A stretch of 64,000 nucleotides of DNA from NCBI RefSeq assembly GCF_007665395.1, contig NZ_VDND01000016.1, forward strand, positions 43,219 through 107,218, in the 5' to 3' direction. This document shows positions 8,940 to 16,294 of the stretch, one piece after another; position 1 is the first letter of the stretch; each line of letters opens with the position of its first letter. Origin of the DNA: Pseudomonas oryzihabitans (GTDB lineage Bacteria > Pseudomonadota > Gammaproteobacteria > Pseudomonadales > Pseudomonadaceae). The notes beneath the pieces are model-generated. The model was not told where the DNA came from. It was given only the letters and a program-made list of their open reading frames with translations, and ran no database searches. The position numbers were made by a program, and so were the translations under genes.

Positions 8940-9791
8940 ATGAGCATGGTGAAGAAACTGTTGGGAATAGGACTCGGTGTCGCGCTCACCTCGGCCATGG
9001 GTCTGGCGCAGGCAGCCAAGCCCGAGATCACCATCGGCTACGTCGATGGCTGGGCCGACAGCGTGGCAACGACCCATACCGCAGCTGAAGTGATCCGCCA
9101 GAGCCTGGGATACGAGGTGAAGCTCATGCCGGTCGCCGCCGGCATCATGTGGCAGGGGGTCGCCCGCGGCAAGCTCGACGCCATGCTCTCCGCCTGGCTG
9201 CCGGTCACCCACGGCGCCTACTACGAGAAGATGAAGGACCAGGTGGTCGATCTCAACGTCAACACCCCTGACGCCAAGATCGGCCTGATCGTGCCGGAGT
9301 ACGTCAAGGCCAACAGCATCGCCGACCTGCAGGCGCAGAAGGCCGATTTCGGCGGCCGTATCGTCGGTATCGATGCCGGTGCCGGGGTGATGCTCAAGAC
9401 CGACCAGGCGATCAAGGACTACGGCCTGGACTACAAGCTGGTCGCCAGCTCGGGTAGCGGCATGATTGCCGAGCTGACCCGCGCCGAGAAGGACCAGAAG
9501 CCGGTGGTGGTGACCGGCTGGGTACCGCACTGGATGTTCGCCAAGTGGAAGCTCAAGTTCCTCGAGGATCCCAAGGGTGTGTTCGGCGGTTCCGAGCACG
9601 TGGACACCGTGGCCAACCCTGCCCTGGAAGCCAAGGCCAAGCCGGTCTGGGATTTCCTCAAGAAGTTCGCCTGGCAGCCGGGTGAGGTGAACGAGGTGAT
9701 GCTGGCCGTGGAAGAGGGCCAGAAGCCGGAAGAAGCCGCCAAGGCCTGGATCGCCAAGCACCCGGATCGCGTGAAGGCCTGGTTGCCCTGA
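8940..9791 (+). CDS. betX: glycine betaine ABC transporter substrate-binding protein (BetX-like)
   Basis: Periplasmic OpuAC-family solute-binding protein, 283 residues, with a signal peptide ending near GLAQA-AKPEITIGYVDGW. Conserved Trp residues of the betaine cage are plausible in GYVDGWADS, MWQGVARG and VTGWVPHWMFAKW. No permease or ATPase gene is adjacent, as for the orphan BetX protein of P. aeruginosa, which feeds a core transporter encoded elsewhere. The ATG at 8940 has GAGAGGA upstream. The terminator at 9810-9833 ends the unit, and the repeats upstream suggest betaine-responsive control. Confidence 0.85.
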   Translation: MSMVKKLLGIGLGVALTSAMGLAQAAKPEITIGYVDGWADSVATTHTAAEVIRQSLGYEVKLMPVAAGIMWQGVARGKLDAMLSAWLPVTHGAYYEKMKDQVVDLNVNTPDAKIGLIVPEYVKANSIADLQAQKADFGGRIVGIDAGAGVMLKTDQAIKDYGLDYKLVASSGSGMIAELTRAEKDQKPVVVTGWVPHWMFAKWKLKFLEDPKGVFGGSEHVDTVANPALEAKAKPVWDFLKKFAWQPGEVNEVMLAVEEGQKPEEAAKAWIAKHPDRVKAWLP

Positions 9792-9809
9792 TCCTGGGCT
9801 GAATGAACG

Positions 9810-9833
9810 ACGGGCCCCACGGGGCCCGTTTTC
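9810..9833 (+). terminator. rho-independent terminator after betX
   Basis: Inverted repeat ACGGGCCCC / GGGGCCCGT (9810-9818 and 9821-9829) with a two-base loop, followed by TTTTC. It begins 18 bases after the betX stop codon. Confidence 0.85.
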
Positions 9834-9918
9834 TTGGCGGTTGCTCGCGCTTCGCTGCGCCTCTGGCCACTGGCGGCGAAAACGCCCAGGCCTGGTGTGG
9901 CGCCAGCTCGCGAACGTC

Positions 9919-10773
9919 CTAGCCGTGCAATTGCTCGGCGGCGTACAGGGTATTTTCCAGCAGGCAGGCCCGCGTCATGGGGCCGACCCCGCCCGGGACC
10001 GGGGTGATCCAGCTCGCGCGCTCGCGCGCGCTTTCGTATTCGACATCGCCCACCAGGCGACCGTCGGCCTGGCGATTGATGCCGACGTCGATGACGATGG
10101 CGCCCGGCTTGATCCATTCGCCCTTGACCAGGCCAGGCTTGCCGACCGCGACCACCACCAGATCGGCTTGGCGCACATGGTGTTCGAGCGACCGGGTGAA
10201 TCTGTGGGTGACCGTGGCGGTGCAGCCGGCCAGCAGCAATTCCAGGGCCATGGGGCGTCCGACGATGTTGGAGGCACCGACCACGACCGCATCCAGGCCA
10301 TAGAGATCGACGCCGGTGCTGTGCAGCAGGGTCATGATGCCCTTGGGGGTGCAGGGGCGCAGTTGCGGGTTGCGCTGCGCCAGGCGACCGAGGTTGTAGG
10401 GGTGGAAGCCGTCCACGTCCTTGTCGGTCCGGATGCGCTCGAGCAACTGGGTGGCATCCAGGTGCGCGGGCAGGGGCAGCTGCAGCAGGATGCCATCGAC
10501 GCTCGGGTCGTCGTTCAGGCGATCGATGAGGGCTTCCAGTTCGGCCTGGCCCGTGCTGGCGGGCAGGTCGTGCGCATAGGAGTCGAAGCCGACCTCTTCG
10601 CAGTCCTTGCGCTTGTGCGCCACATAGACCCGCGAGGCGGGATCGTCGCCGACCAGGATGACGGCAAGGCCAGGGGCGCGCAGTCCGGCGCTACGACGTT
10701 GAGAGACTCGCTGGGCAATATCCTGGCGCAGGCGGGCGGCAATGGACTTGCCGTCGATCAGTTGGGCGGTCAT
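9919..10773 (-). CDS. folD: bifunctional methylenetetrahydrofolate dehydrogenase / cyclohydrolase FolD
   Basis: Interconverts 5,10-methylene-THF, methenyl-THF and 10-formyl-THF for purine, thymidylate and formyl-Met supply. 284 residues, normal length. The catalytic Tyr50-x3-Lys54 (YVAHKRK) and the substrate segment DGILLQLPLPAHLD are present. The NADP-binding portion contains VVVGASNIVGRPMALELL and the C-terminal PVPGGVGPMTRACLLENT. It lies beside the tRNA-Arg/His/Leu cluster, as in other Pseudomonas. Confidence 0.97.
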   Translation of the reverse strand: MTAQLIDGKSIAARLRQDIAQRVSQRRSAGLRAPGLAVILVGDDPASRVYVAHKRKDCEEVGFDSYAHDLPASTGQAELEALIDRLNDDPSVDGILLQLPLPAHLDATQLLERIRTDKDVDGFHPYNLGRLAQRNPQLRPCTPKGIMTLLHSTGVDLYGLDAVVVGASNIVGRPMALELLLAGCTATVTHRFTRSLEHHVRQADLVVVAVGKPGLVKGEWIKPGAIVIDVGINRQADGRLVGDVEYESARERASWITPVPGGVGPMTRACLLENTLYAAEQLHG

Positions 10774-10897
10774 GGGCGATTTCTGGTGGTGACGGAAATG
10801 AGGTCGGGTATTTTCGCATGGACGGGCCCGCTGGCAACAGCGACGGCTCGGCGGCGGCTAACTCATTCTTCTGCTTAAAAATTTTTTTAAAAATCTG

Positions 10898-10926
10898 TTG
10901 ACGGCCTGGCGGTGGCTTTATAAGAT
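10898..10926 (+). promoter_or_regulatory. tRNA operon promoter (sigma-70) with GC-rich discriminator
   Basis: TTGACG (10898-10903) and TAAGAT (10921-10926) are separated by 17 bases and followed by TCGCCCCGC, a GC-rich discriminator as found at stringently controlled stable-RNA promoters. An A/T tract (about 10877-10893) lies immediately upstream like an UP element. It reads toward tRNA-Arg at 11021. Confidence 0.75.
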
Positions 10927-11020
10927 TCGCCCCGCTTGCCGAGCACAGCCCAAGTCACTGACAAGGGCCAGGCAAGGGACTTCTCACCAAGGACGTCTCT
11001 GCCAGGGCAGCTGCCGAAAG

Positions 11021-11097
11021 GCGCCCGTAGCTCAGCTGGATAGAGCATCCGCCTTCTAAGCGGATGGTCGCAGGTTCGAGTCCTGCCGGGCGCGCCA
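11021..11097 (+). tRNA. tRNA-Arg (anticodon TCT)
   Basis: 77-nt cloverleaf beginning GCGCCCG and ending with the complementary CGGGCGC, a discriminator G and an encoded CCA. The anticodon stem TCCGC/GCGGA encloses loop CTTCTAA, giving anticodon TCT (reads AGA/AGG). The T loop GGTTCGAGTCC is present. First of three tRNA genes. Confidence 0.97.
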
Positions 11098-11132
11098 TTG
11101 GCGGTTCGGCGACGGCAAGCAGGCAAGATATG

Positions 11133-11208
11133 GTGGGCGTAGCTCAGTTGGTAGAGCACAGGATTGTGGCTCCTGGTGTCGTGGGTTCGATTCCCATCGT
11201 CCACCCCA
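11133..11208 (+). tRNA. tRNA-His (anticodon GTG)
   Basis: 76-nt cloverleaf starting GTGGGCG and ending CCACCCCA with encoded CCA. Anticodon loop TTGTGGC gives GTG; the T loop GGTTCGATTCC is intact. The extra 5' G typical of tRNA-His (G-1) is encoded. It lies 35 bases after tRNA-Arg. Confidence 0.97.
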
Positions 11209-11215
11209 TATTCAG

Positions 11216-11250
11216 CGAACGCCAGACCTCCTGTCTGGCGTTCGTCTTTT
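11216..11250 (+). terminator. perfect 12-bp hairpin with U-tract between tRNA-His and tRNA-Leu
   Basis: CGAACGCCAGAC (11216-11227) pairs perfectly with GTCTGGCGTTCG (11233-11244) around a CTCCT loop and is followed by TCTTTT. It has the form of an intrinsic terminator inside the tRNA cluster; a role as a processing hairpin is also possible. Confidence 0.7.
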
Positions 11251-11259
11251 AAGCGTCTC

Positions 11260-11344
11260 GCGGACGTGGTGGAATTGGTAGACACACCAGATTTAGGTTC
11301 TGGCGCCGCAAGGTGTGAGAGTTCGAGTCTCTCCGTCCGCACCA
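11260..11344 (+). tRNA. tRNA-Leu (anticodon TAG)
   Basis: 85-nt class II tRNA with a long variable arm (GGCGCCGCAAGGTGT region), acceptor GCGGACG/CGTCCGC and encoded CCA. Anticodon stem CCAGA/TCTGG with loop TTTAGGT gives TAG (reads CUN). It lies ten bases after the U-tract of the preceding hairpin, so its expression depends on readthrough or a promoter not obvious here. Confidence 0.97.
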
Positions 11345-11353
11345 ATCAAGCTG

Positions 11354-11375
11354 ACCGGCCCAGGCCGGTTTTTTT
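11354..11375 (+). terminator. rho-independent terminator of the tRNA cluster
   Basis: ACCGGCC (11354-11360) and GGCCGGT (11363-11369) form a seven-base-pair stem followed by a run of seven or more T, directly after tRNA-Leu. Confidence 0.9.
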
Positions 11376-11442
11376 GTGCCTGCGATAAGGCGAGCGCCGG
11401 TCGGTCTCGACGGCAGACGGGGAGCCGGACGCTGCCGAACGA

Positions 11443-11643
11443 CTAGTGAAGGCACCGCAGCAGCGGGGCGAAAAGGGCGAAGGCGCCCAGCAAGGCGACG
11501 CCCAGCAGGTGTCTCGCGGCGCCCCGAGGCCCGTCGCTACCGCTGCTCCGGCGGCGAGGTGGCACTGGTGCGCCGGCCTCCGCCAGCGAATGCGGACGGG
11601 ATGGGTCGAACAGGATGATCGAACGGGTCAGTTGCCTTCGCAT
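11443..11643 (-). CDS. possible small membrane-anchored protein
   Basis: A 66-codon frame, MRRQLTRSIILFDPS.., rich in Arg/Ser/Pro, ending in a hydrophobic stretch HLLGVALLGAFALFAPLL that could be a C-terminal membrane helix. GAGAGG lies seven bases before the ATG at 11643. I do not recognise it. It stands alone in the roughly 475-base stretch between the tRNA-Leu terminator and the next small gene, which otherwise shows nothing I can name. Evidence is limited to the ribosome-binding site and the hydrophobic segment, so it may be spurious. Confidence 0.35.
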   Translation of the reverse strand: MRRQLTRSIILFDPSRPHSLAEAGAPVPPRRRSSGSDGPRGAARHLLGVALLGAFALFAPLLRCLH

Positions 11644-11820
11644 GATTCGGCCTCTCGATATGTGCGCTAATCATTATTGCGACTATCTAAGAGTAGCCGG
11701 CTCCGCCGGTAATGCAAGTCCAGGATGCAAGGGGCGTCGCCCGCGATCCCGGCGCCCGATCCCGCGGATAAGGCCGTCCTGCCGAATTCCCTGAAGGGCC
11801 GGGGAGGGGGCGGTTGACGC

Positions 11821-11949
11821 TCAGTTGAGCGTTTCGGCCAGCAGGAAGAGGGCGCCGCCGATGGCTCCGCCACCGAGCAGTACCAGGCTCATCAAGGCAC
11901 CGCCCACCAGTTGGGCGATGTCGTCGCTGATTTCGTAGTCCGTTTGCAT
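11821..11949 (-). CDS. 42-residue membrane protein
   Basis: Short gene read from the ATG at 11949: MQTDYEISDDIAQLVGGALM, then a glycine-rich hydrophobic segment SLVLLGGGAIGGALFLLAE, ending TLN before TGA. GGAGA stands about eight bases upstream. An acidic N terminus followed by a single membrane helix suggests a small inner-membrane protein. No family recognised. It lies 89 bases downstream of the next small gene on the same strand, and the two may share a transcript. Confidence 0.6.
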   Translation of the reverse strand: MQTDYEISDDIAQLVGGALMSLVLLGGGAIGGALFLLAETLN

Positions 11950-12038
11950 GGCGAATCTCCGGAGCGGGATGCCTACCTGGATAGCAGCGATGGGTTACAG
12001 CACGACGACGGCGAAGGCCGAAGCGGCCGGCGTCGGGC

Positions 12039-12242
12039 TCAACTGGTCGCCCAGGTCAGCCAGAGGGTCTGCTCTTCGCTGAGCTGCCCGACCTCGCGCA
12101 GCGCCCGTTCGAGATCTTCCCGGACCCGGCGTTTCAACTCGGCATTGAGATCGCCCTGGCCGCTGGCGGCCAATTGATCGGCGAGCGAGAGATCCGCGGC
12201 GAGTTGGCGCATTCGAGGGGCGGTGAAATCCTTCTGCTGCAT
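12039..12242 (-). CDS. small charged hypothetical protein
   Basis: 67 residues starting MQQKDFTAPRMRQLAADLSL, highly charged and predicted helical throughout (DLNAELKRRVREDLERALRE), ending WLTWATS. The ATG at 12242 is preceded by AGGAG at about nine bases. The frame is open further upstream but has no better start. No signal peptide or membrane helix. I do not recognise the family; the amphipathic helices would suit a small dimeric or partner-binding protein. Confidence 0.6.
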   Translation of the reverse strand: MQQKDFTAPRMRQLAADLSLADQLAASGQGDLNAELKRRVREDLERALREVGQLSEEQTLWLTWATS

Positions 12243-12408
12243 GGGCCACTCCTGTCTCCTTGATGAGGGGGAGTGTGGCACGGGCGCCGTGGACTGAACA
12301 CAGACCTGATGACTATTGTCTGACGTGCTTGGTCGAAACTCGGACCCCCGACATCTGTTGCCGGTCGCTGGTCCGGGAATGCACGGTTTATCAAGGGAAG
12401 CATGGATC

Positions 12409-12771
12409 ATGAGTGGGAAGTCGACGCGCAAGCTGCTGCTGTTGAGTATGGGTTTCGGTGTCCTGGTGCTGGCCGCCGTGGCGACTACCCACAAGAGCGA
12501 TTCGACCAGCAGCGAGCCCGCCGTGGTGGCGACCACGACGCCACCGGTGGCCGCCCATGCGCCGACCACGGGTACCCATGCGACGGCCGACGAGCACAAG
12601 CAGGATCTGCCGAGTTTTCTCGCCGAGGCGGCACCCGCTCCCTGTGGCACCGCGATCCCCGCGACCATCACCGATCCCGCCTGCCGCGAGGCCATCGAAG
12701 CGCTCGCGCGGCGCGCCGGCTACGCCCAGGAGGACGTCACGGCCTACCTGGAGGCGCATCGGGCGCGGTGA
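12409..12771 (+). CDS. hypothetical protein with N-terminal membrane anchor
   Basis: 120 residues: MSGKSTRKLLLLSMGFGVLV supplies a basic start and one membrane helix (about residues 9-26). A Thr/Ala/Pro-rich linker follows (about 27-80), then a small C-terminal segment with two Cys residues (APCGTAIPA and DPACREAIE) that could pair in the periplasm. Start chosen at 12409 because GGGAAG precedes it and the membrane anchor begins there. Function unknown. The small gene at 12039-12242 is divergent, 166 bases away. Confidence 0.6.
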   Translation: MSGKSTRKLLLLSMGFGVLVLAAVATTHKSDSTSSEPAVVATTTPPVAAHAPTTGTHATADEHKQDLPSFLAEAAPAPCGTAIPATITDPACREAIEALARRAGYAQEDVTAYLEAHRAR

Positions 12772-12888
12772 GGTCAGTTCCTGGTACTTCTGGTTATAAT
12801 CAAAGACCTTTTCAATATATGAAGGCATAAACTGAGTCGCTATCCTGTGCGGCCGCTAGATGAGCCGACCACGGCAATTGGGGCTGTA

Positions 12889-13674
12889 ATGGATGTAGGG
12901 GTGACAGGCTTCGTGATCGCGGGGCTGGTAGTGGGTTTCATCGTCGGCATGACCGGCGTCGGCGGTGGGTCGCTGATGACGCCCATCCTGCTCTGGTTCG
13001 GGATCAATCCCGCGGCGGCGGTCGGCACCGACCTGCTCTATGCCGCCATCACCAAGGCCGGTGGCGTCTTCGTCCACCAGCGCAATCGCAACATCGACTG
13101 GAAGGTGACCGGCTGGCTGGCCGCGGGTAGCGTGCCCGCCGCGGCCCTGACGTTGCTCGCCCTGGCCCTGCTGCCCGGGGATCAGCACGCCACCAACGCG
13201 CTGATCAAGCATGCCCTGGGGACGGTGCTGCTGCTGACCGCGCTGGCGATCCTGTTCAAACGGCAGATCTTCGCCTTCGCCAGTCGCCATGCCGGCGACG
13301 GCTTCCATCTCAGCCCGGCGCGGCTCAATGGCCTGACGGTGCTGACCGGCGCGGTGCTCGGCTTCATGGTGACCCTGACCTCCATCGGCGCCGGGGCGCT
13401 GGGAACGGTGGCCCTGTTCCTGCTCTATCCGCTGCTGGCGACCCGTCGTCTGGTGGGCACCGAGATCGCCCATGCCGTGCCCCTGACCCTGGTGGCCGGC
13501 CTGGGGCACGCGGGCCTCGGCAATCTCGATTGGCACGTGCTGGGTTACCTGCTGCTGGGCTTGCTGCCGGGCATCTTCCTGGGCAGTCATCTGTCCGGCC
13601 GGGTACCGGATGGCGTCTTGCGACCCTGCCTCGCCGTCATGCTGGTGGTGATCGGCGCCAAGCTGGTGATCTGA
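12889..13674 (+). CDS. TauE/SafE family sulfite/organosulfonate exporter
   Basis: Integral membrane protein of 261 residues with about eight hydrophobic segments. The N-terminal GLVVGFIVGMTGVGGGSLMT and the second-half LGFMVTLTSIGAGALGTVAL are the repeated glycine-rich signatures of the TauE/SafE (DUF81) family. Members export sulfite, sulfoacetate or related anions; the substrate here is unknown. The ATG at 12889 (MDVGVTGF) starts just before the first helix; an earlier in-frame ATG at 12847 would add 14 polar residues. A TATAAT at 12795-12800 may be the -10 of its promoter. Confidence 0.87.
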   Translation: MDVGVTGFVIAGLVVGFIVGMTGVGGGSLMTPILLWFGINPAAAVGTDLLYAAITKAGGVFVHQRNRNIDWKVTGWLAAGSVPAAALTLLALALLPGDQHATNALIKHALGTVLLLTALAILFKRQIFAFASRHAGDGFHLSPARLNGLTVLTGAVLGFMVTLTSIGAGALGTVALFLLYPLLATRRLVGTEIAHAVPLTLVAGLGHAGLGNLDWHVLGYLLLGLLPGIFLGSHLSGRVPDGVLRPCLAVMLVVIGAKLVI

Positions 13675-13686
13675 ACCGGTCGGCGC

Positions 13687-13721
13687 CGCCCAGGCACCGC
13701 CGATCGGGCGGCGCCTGGGCG
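13687..13721 (+). terminator. large GC stem-loop after the exporter gene
   Basis: CGCCCAGGC (13687-13695) pairs with GCCTGGGCG (13713-13721) and the pairing continues inward through five more pairs after one mismatch, with a GATCG loop. No U-tract follows, so it may only protect the 3' end or assist factor-dependent termination. Confidence 0.4.
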
Positions 13722-13757
13722 TTCACCGGCGGTGAACAGTTCCAGGGTATCCGTGGC

Positions 13758-13784
13758 TCAATTTGTTATCGCAATCGCCGATAA
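13758..13784 (+). promoter_or_regulatory. FliA (sigma-28) flagellar-class promoter for the chemoreceptor operon
   Basis: TCAA (13758-13761), 15 bases, then a perfect GCCGATAA (13777-13784): the consensus for sigma-28 promoters of late flagellar and chemotaxis genes. The -10 ends 35 bases before the receptor ATG at 13820. Confidence 0.75.
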
Positions 13785-13819
13785 CCTGGCCACGAGTCCC
13801 CCGCCCCCTGGAGCTGCCC

Positions 13820-16294
13820 ATGTTTCCCTCCGCTGCCGAGCCTGTCGCCGTCGATGAAGCTTCCGCCTACCTGGCCCTGCGCCAGGCGCTGGACCGGTCC
13901 TTGGCGGTGATCGAATTCGATCTGCAGGGCACGGTGCTGCATGCCAACGATAACTTCCTGCAGACCTTCGGCTACGGCCTGGACGAGGTCCGGGGCCGGC
14001 ATCACCGTCTGTTCTGCCCGCCGGGGCTGGCGGAAAGCGAGGACTACCAGGCGTTCTGGCAGACCCTGGGCCGTGGCGAGTTCCACAGTGGCGTCTATCG
14101 GCGGCGGCGCAAGGACGGCAGCCTGGTCTGGATCCGCGCCACCTACAACCCCCTGCTGGACGCCGAGGGCAAGCCGCAGCGCATCATCAAGTTCGCCACC
14201 GACATCACCGAGAGCCGGCTGCAGGCGGTGGAGTACGAGGGCAAGATCGCCGCGATCCAGCGCGCCCAGGCAGTGATCGAATTCGATCTGCAGGGCAACG
14301 TGCTCTGGGCCAACGATAACTTCCTCGCCATGACCGGCTATGCGCTGGATGAGGTGCGCGGGCGCCACCACAGCCTGATGTGCCCGGCCGACTACGCCCG
14401 CTCGCCGGAATACGCCCTGCTGTGGAATCGCCTGGGCCAGGGCAAGTTCGATTCCGGGGTCTACAAGCGTATCCGGCGCGATGGCCGGCCGATCTGGATC
14501 CAGGCCACCTACAACCCCATCTTCGACAGCGACGGCCAGCCCTACAAGGTGGTGAAATTCGCCACCGACGTGACCGAGGCGCAACTCCAGGCCGCGGAAT
14601 TCCAGGGCAAGATGGCCGCCATCGACCGCGCCCAGGCGGTGATCGAATTCGATCTGCATGGCAACATCCTCGCGGCCAACGAGAATTTCCTGTCCGCGCT
14701 CGGTTATACCCTGGAAGAGGTGCGCGGCAAGCACCACCGGATCTTCTGCGAGCCCGACTACGCCCGCTCGCCGGCCTATCGGCTGTTCTGGGAGAAGCTC
14801 GGTCGCGGCGACTTCGATGCCGGGCTGTACAAGCGCCGCGCCAGCGACGGCCGCCAGGTATGGATCCAGGCCACCTACAACCCCATCCTGGATGCCGAGG
14901 GCCATCCGTACAAGGTGGTCAAGTTCGCCAGCGACGTGACCGAGAGCCAGCTGCGCAACAGCGACTACGAGGGCAAGGTCGCGGCCATCGACAGGTCCCA
15001 GGCCATCGCCGAGTTTTCCGTGGACGGCACGGTGCTGACGGCCAACCGCAACTTCCTGCTGGCGCTGGGGTACCAGGCCGACGAGGTGGTGGGCAAGCAT
15101 CACCGTATCTTCTGTCCCGACGACTATGCCCGCTCGGCCGAATACCGGTTGTTCTGGGATAAGCTGGGCCGTGGCGAATTCGATGCCGGGGTGTACAAGC
15201 GGCGCAACAGCCGTGGCGAGGAAATCTGGATCCAGGCCACCTACAACCCGATCTTCGACGCCGACGGCAAGCCGTGCAAGGTGGTGAAGTTCGCCGTGGA
15301 CATCACCGAAAGCCAGATCCGCAACAGCGACTACGCCGGCAAGGTGGCGGCCATCGACCGCGGCCAGGCGGTGATCGAGTTCGACCTGACCGGCAAGATC
15401 CTCGAGGCCAACCGCAACTTCCTGGCCACCCTCGGTTATCGGCTGGAGGAGATTCGCGGCCAGCACCACCGCATCTTCTGCGAAGCCGAGCACGTGTCCT
15501 CGGCGGAATACCGCGAATTCTGGGCGCGCCTGGCCCAGGGCGAGGTATTCGGCGGGCGATTCATGCGGCTGAGCAAGTTCGGCCAGCGGATCTGGATCCA
15601 GGCCACCTACAACCCGATCTTCGATGCCGAGGGGCAGGTGCACAAGGTGGTCAAGTTCGCCACCGACATCACCCGGCAGGTGGAGATGGAGCAGCACGTC
15701 CGGCAGAAGATCGAGCAGATGAATCTCTCGCTGCACGCCCTGACCCGCTCCATCAACCAGATCGCCGAGACCACCGACGACGCCAACCGCATGGCCCGGC
15801 GGACCCTGGAGGAGGCCGAGCGCGGCTCCCTCACGCTGACCCGTTCGCTGGAGGCCATCGAAGCCATAGGCACCACCTCCGGGGGGATCCAGGACATCGT
15901 CCAGGTGATCAGCGACATCGCCAACCAGACCAACATGCTGGCCTTCAACGCCGCCATCGAGGCCGCCCGCGCCGGCGAGCACGGCCTGGGTTTCTCGGTG
16001 GTGGCCGACGAGGTGCGCAAGCTGGCCGAGAAGTCGTCCCAGGCGACCAAGGAAATCAACAAGCTGATCCTGGAATCGGTGAAGAGCATCGCCCAGGGCA
16101 GCGAGATCTCGCGCAGCGTCGGAGAAGCCTTCGGCATGATCGCCGAAGGGGTGGGCAAGACCCAGCAATCCATCGAGGCCATCAACGGCTCGACCGCGGC
16201 GCAGCTCGACGATGCGGCACGCGTCAACCAGCTGATCCAGGAACTGGATGCGGCGACCACCCTTGCGCCGGTCACCGGGGGGACGCGAGCGTGA
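13820..16294 (+). CDS. soluble methyl-accepting chemotaxis protein with five tandem PAS domains
   Basis: Cytosolic chemoreceptor of 824 residues with no membrane segment. Five PAS repeats start at residues 29, 151, 273, 395 and 517, each exactly 122 residues (366 bp); each opens with an (A/V)IxEFxxxGxxLxAN motif, carries HHRxFC or HHSLMC, and closes with WI(Q/R)ATYNP..VVKFA.D(I/V)T. The C-terminal signalling hairpin (about 640-824) contains the conserved tip IANQTNMLAFNAAIEAARAG. The ATG at 13820 has GGAG eight bases upstream. Its stop overlaps the GTG of the triple-CheW gene (GTGA). The ligand is unknown; PAS domains of this type can hold haem or FAD, or pass redox signals, but no ligand-specific residue is certain. 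A FliA promoter lies upstream. Confidence 0.92.
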   Translation: MFPSAAEPVAVDEASAYLALRQALDRSLAVIEFDLQGTVLHANDNFLQTFGYGLDEVRGRHHRLFCPPGLAESEDYQAFWQTLGRGEFHSGVYRRRRKDGSLVWIRATYNPLLDAEGKPQRIIKFATDITESRLQAVEYEGKIAAIQRAQAVIEFDLQGNVLWANDNFLAMTGYALDEVRGRHHSLMCPADYARSPEYALLWNRLGQGKFDSGVYKRIRRDGRPIWIQATYNPIFDSDGQPYKVVKFATDVTEAQLQAAEFQGKMAAIDRAQAVIEFDLHGNILAANENFLSALGYTLEEVRGKHHRIFCEPDYARSPAYRLFWEKLGRGDFDAGLYKRRASDGRQVWIQATYNPILDAEGHPYKVVKFASDVTESQLRNSDYEGKVAAIDRSQAIAEFSVDGTVLTANRNFLLALGYQADEVVGKHHRIFCPDDYARSAEYRLFWDKLGRGEFDAGVYKRRNSRGEEIWIQATYNPIFDADGKPCKVVKFAVDITESQIRNSDYAGKVAAIDRGQAVIEFDLTGKILEANRNFLATLGYRLEEIRGQHHRIFCEAEHVSSAEYREFWARLAQGEVFGGRFMRLSKFGQRIWIQATYNPIFDAEGQVHKVVKFATDITRQVEMEQHVRQKIEQMNLSLHALTRSINQIAETTDDANRMARRTLEEAERGSLTLTRSLEAIEAIGTTSGGIQDIVQVISDIANQTNMLAFNAAIEAARAGEHGLGFSVVADEVRKLAEKSSQATKEINKLILESVKSIAQGSEISRSVGEAFGMIAEGVGKTQQSIEAINGSTAAQLDDAARVNQLIQELDAATTLAPVTGGTRA

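Noticed and set aside
13766..16168. 800-codon open frame antisense to the five-PAS receptor
   Set aside because: A by-product of GC-rich codon use on the opposite strand. The plus-strand frame has clear PAS and MCP domains, a FliA promoter and a ribosome-binding site.
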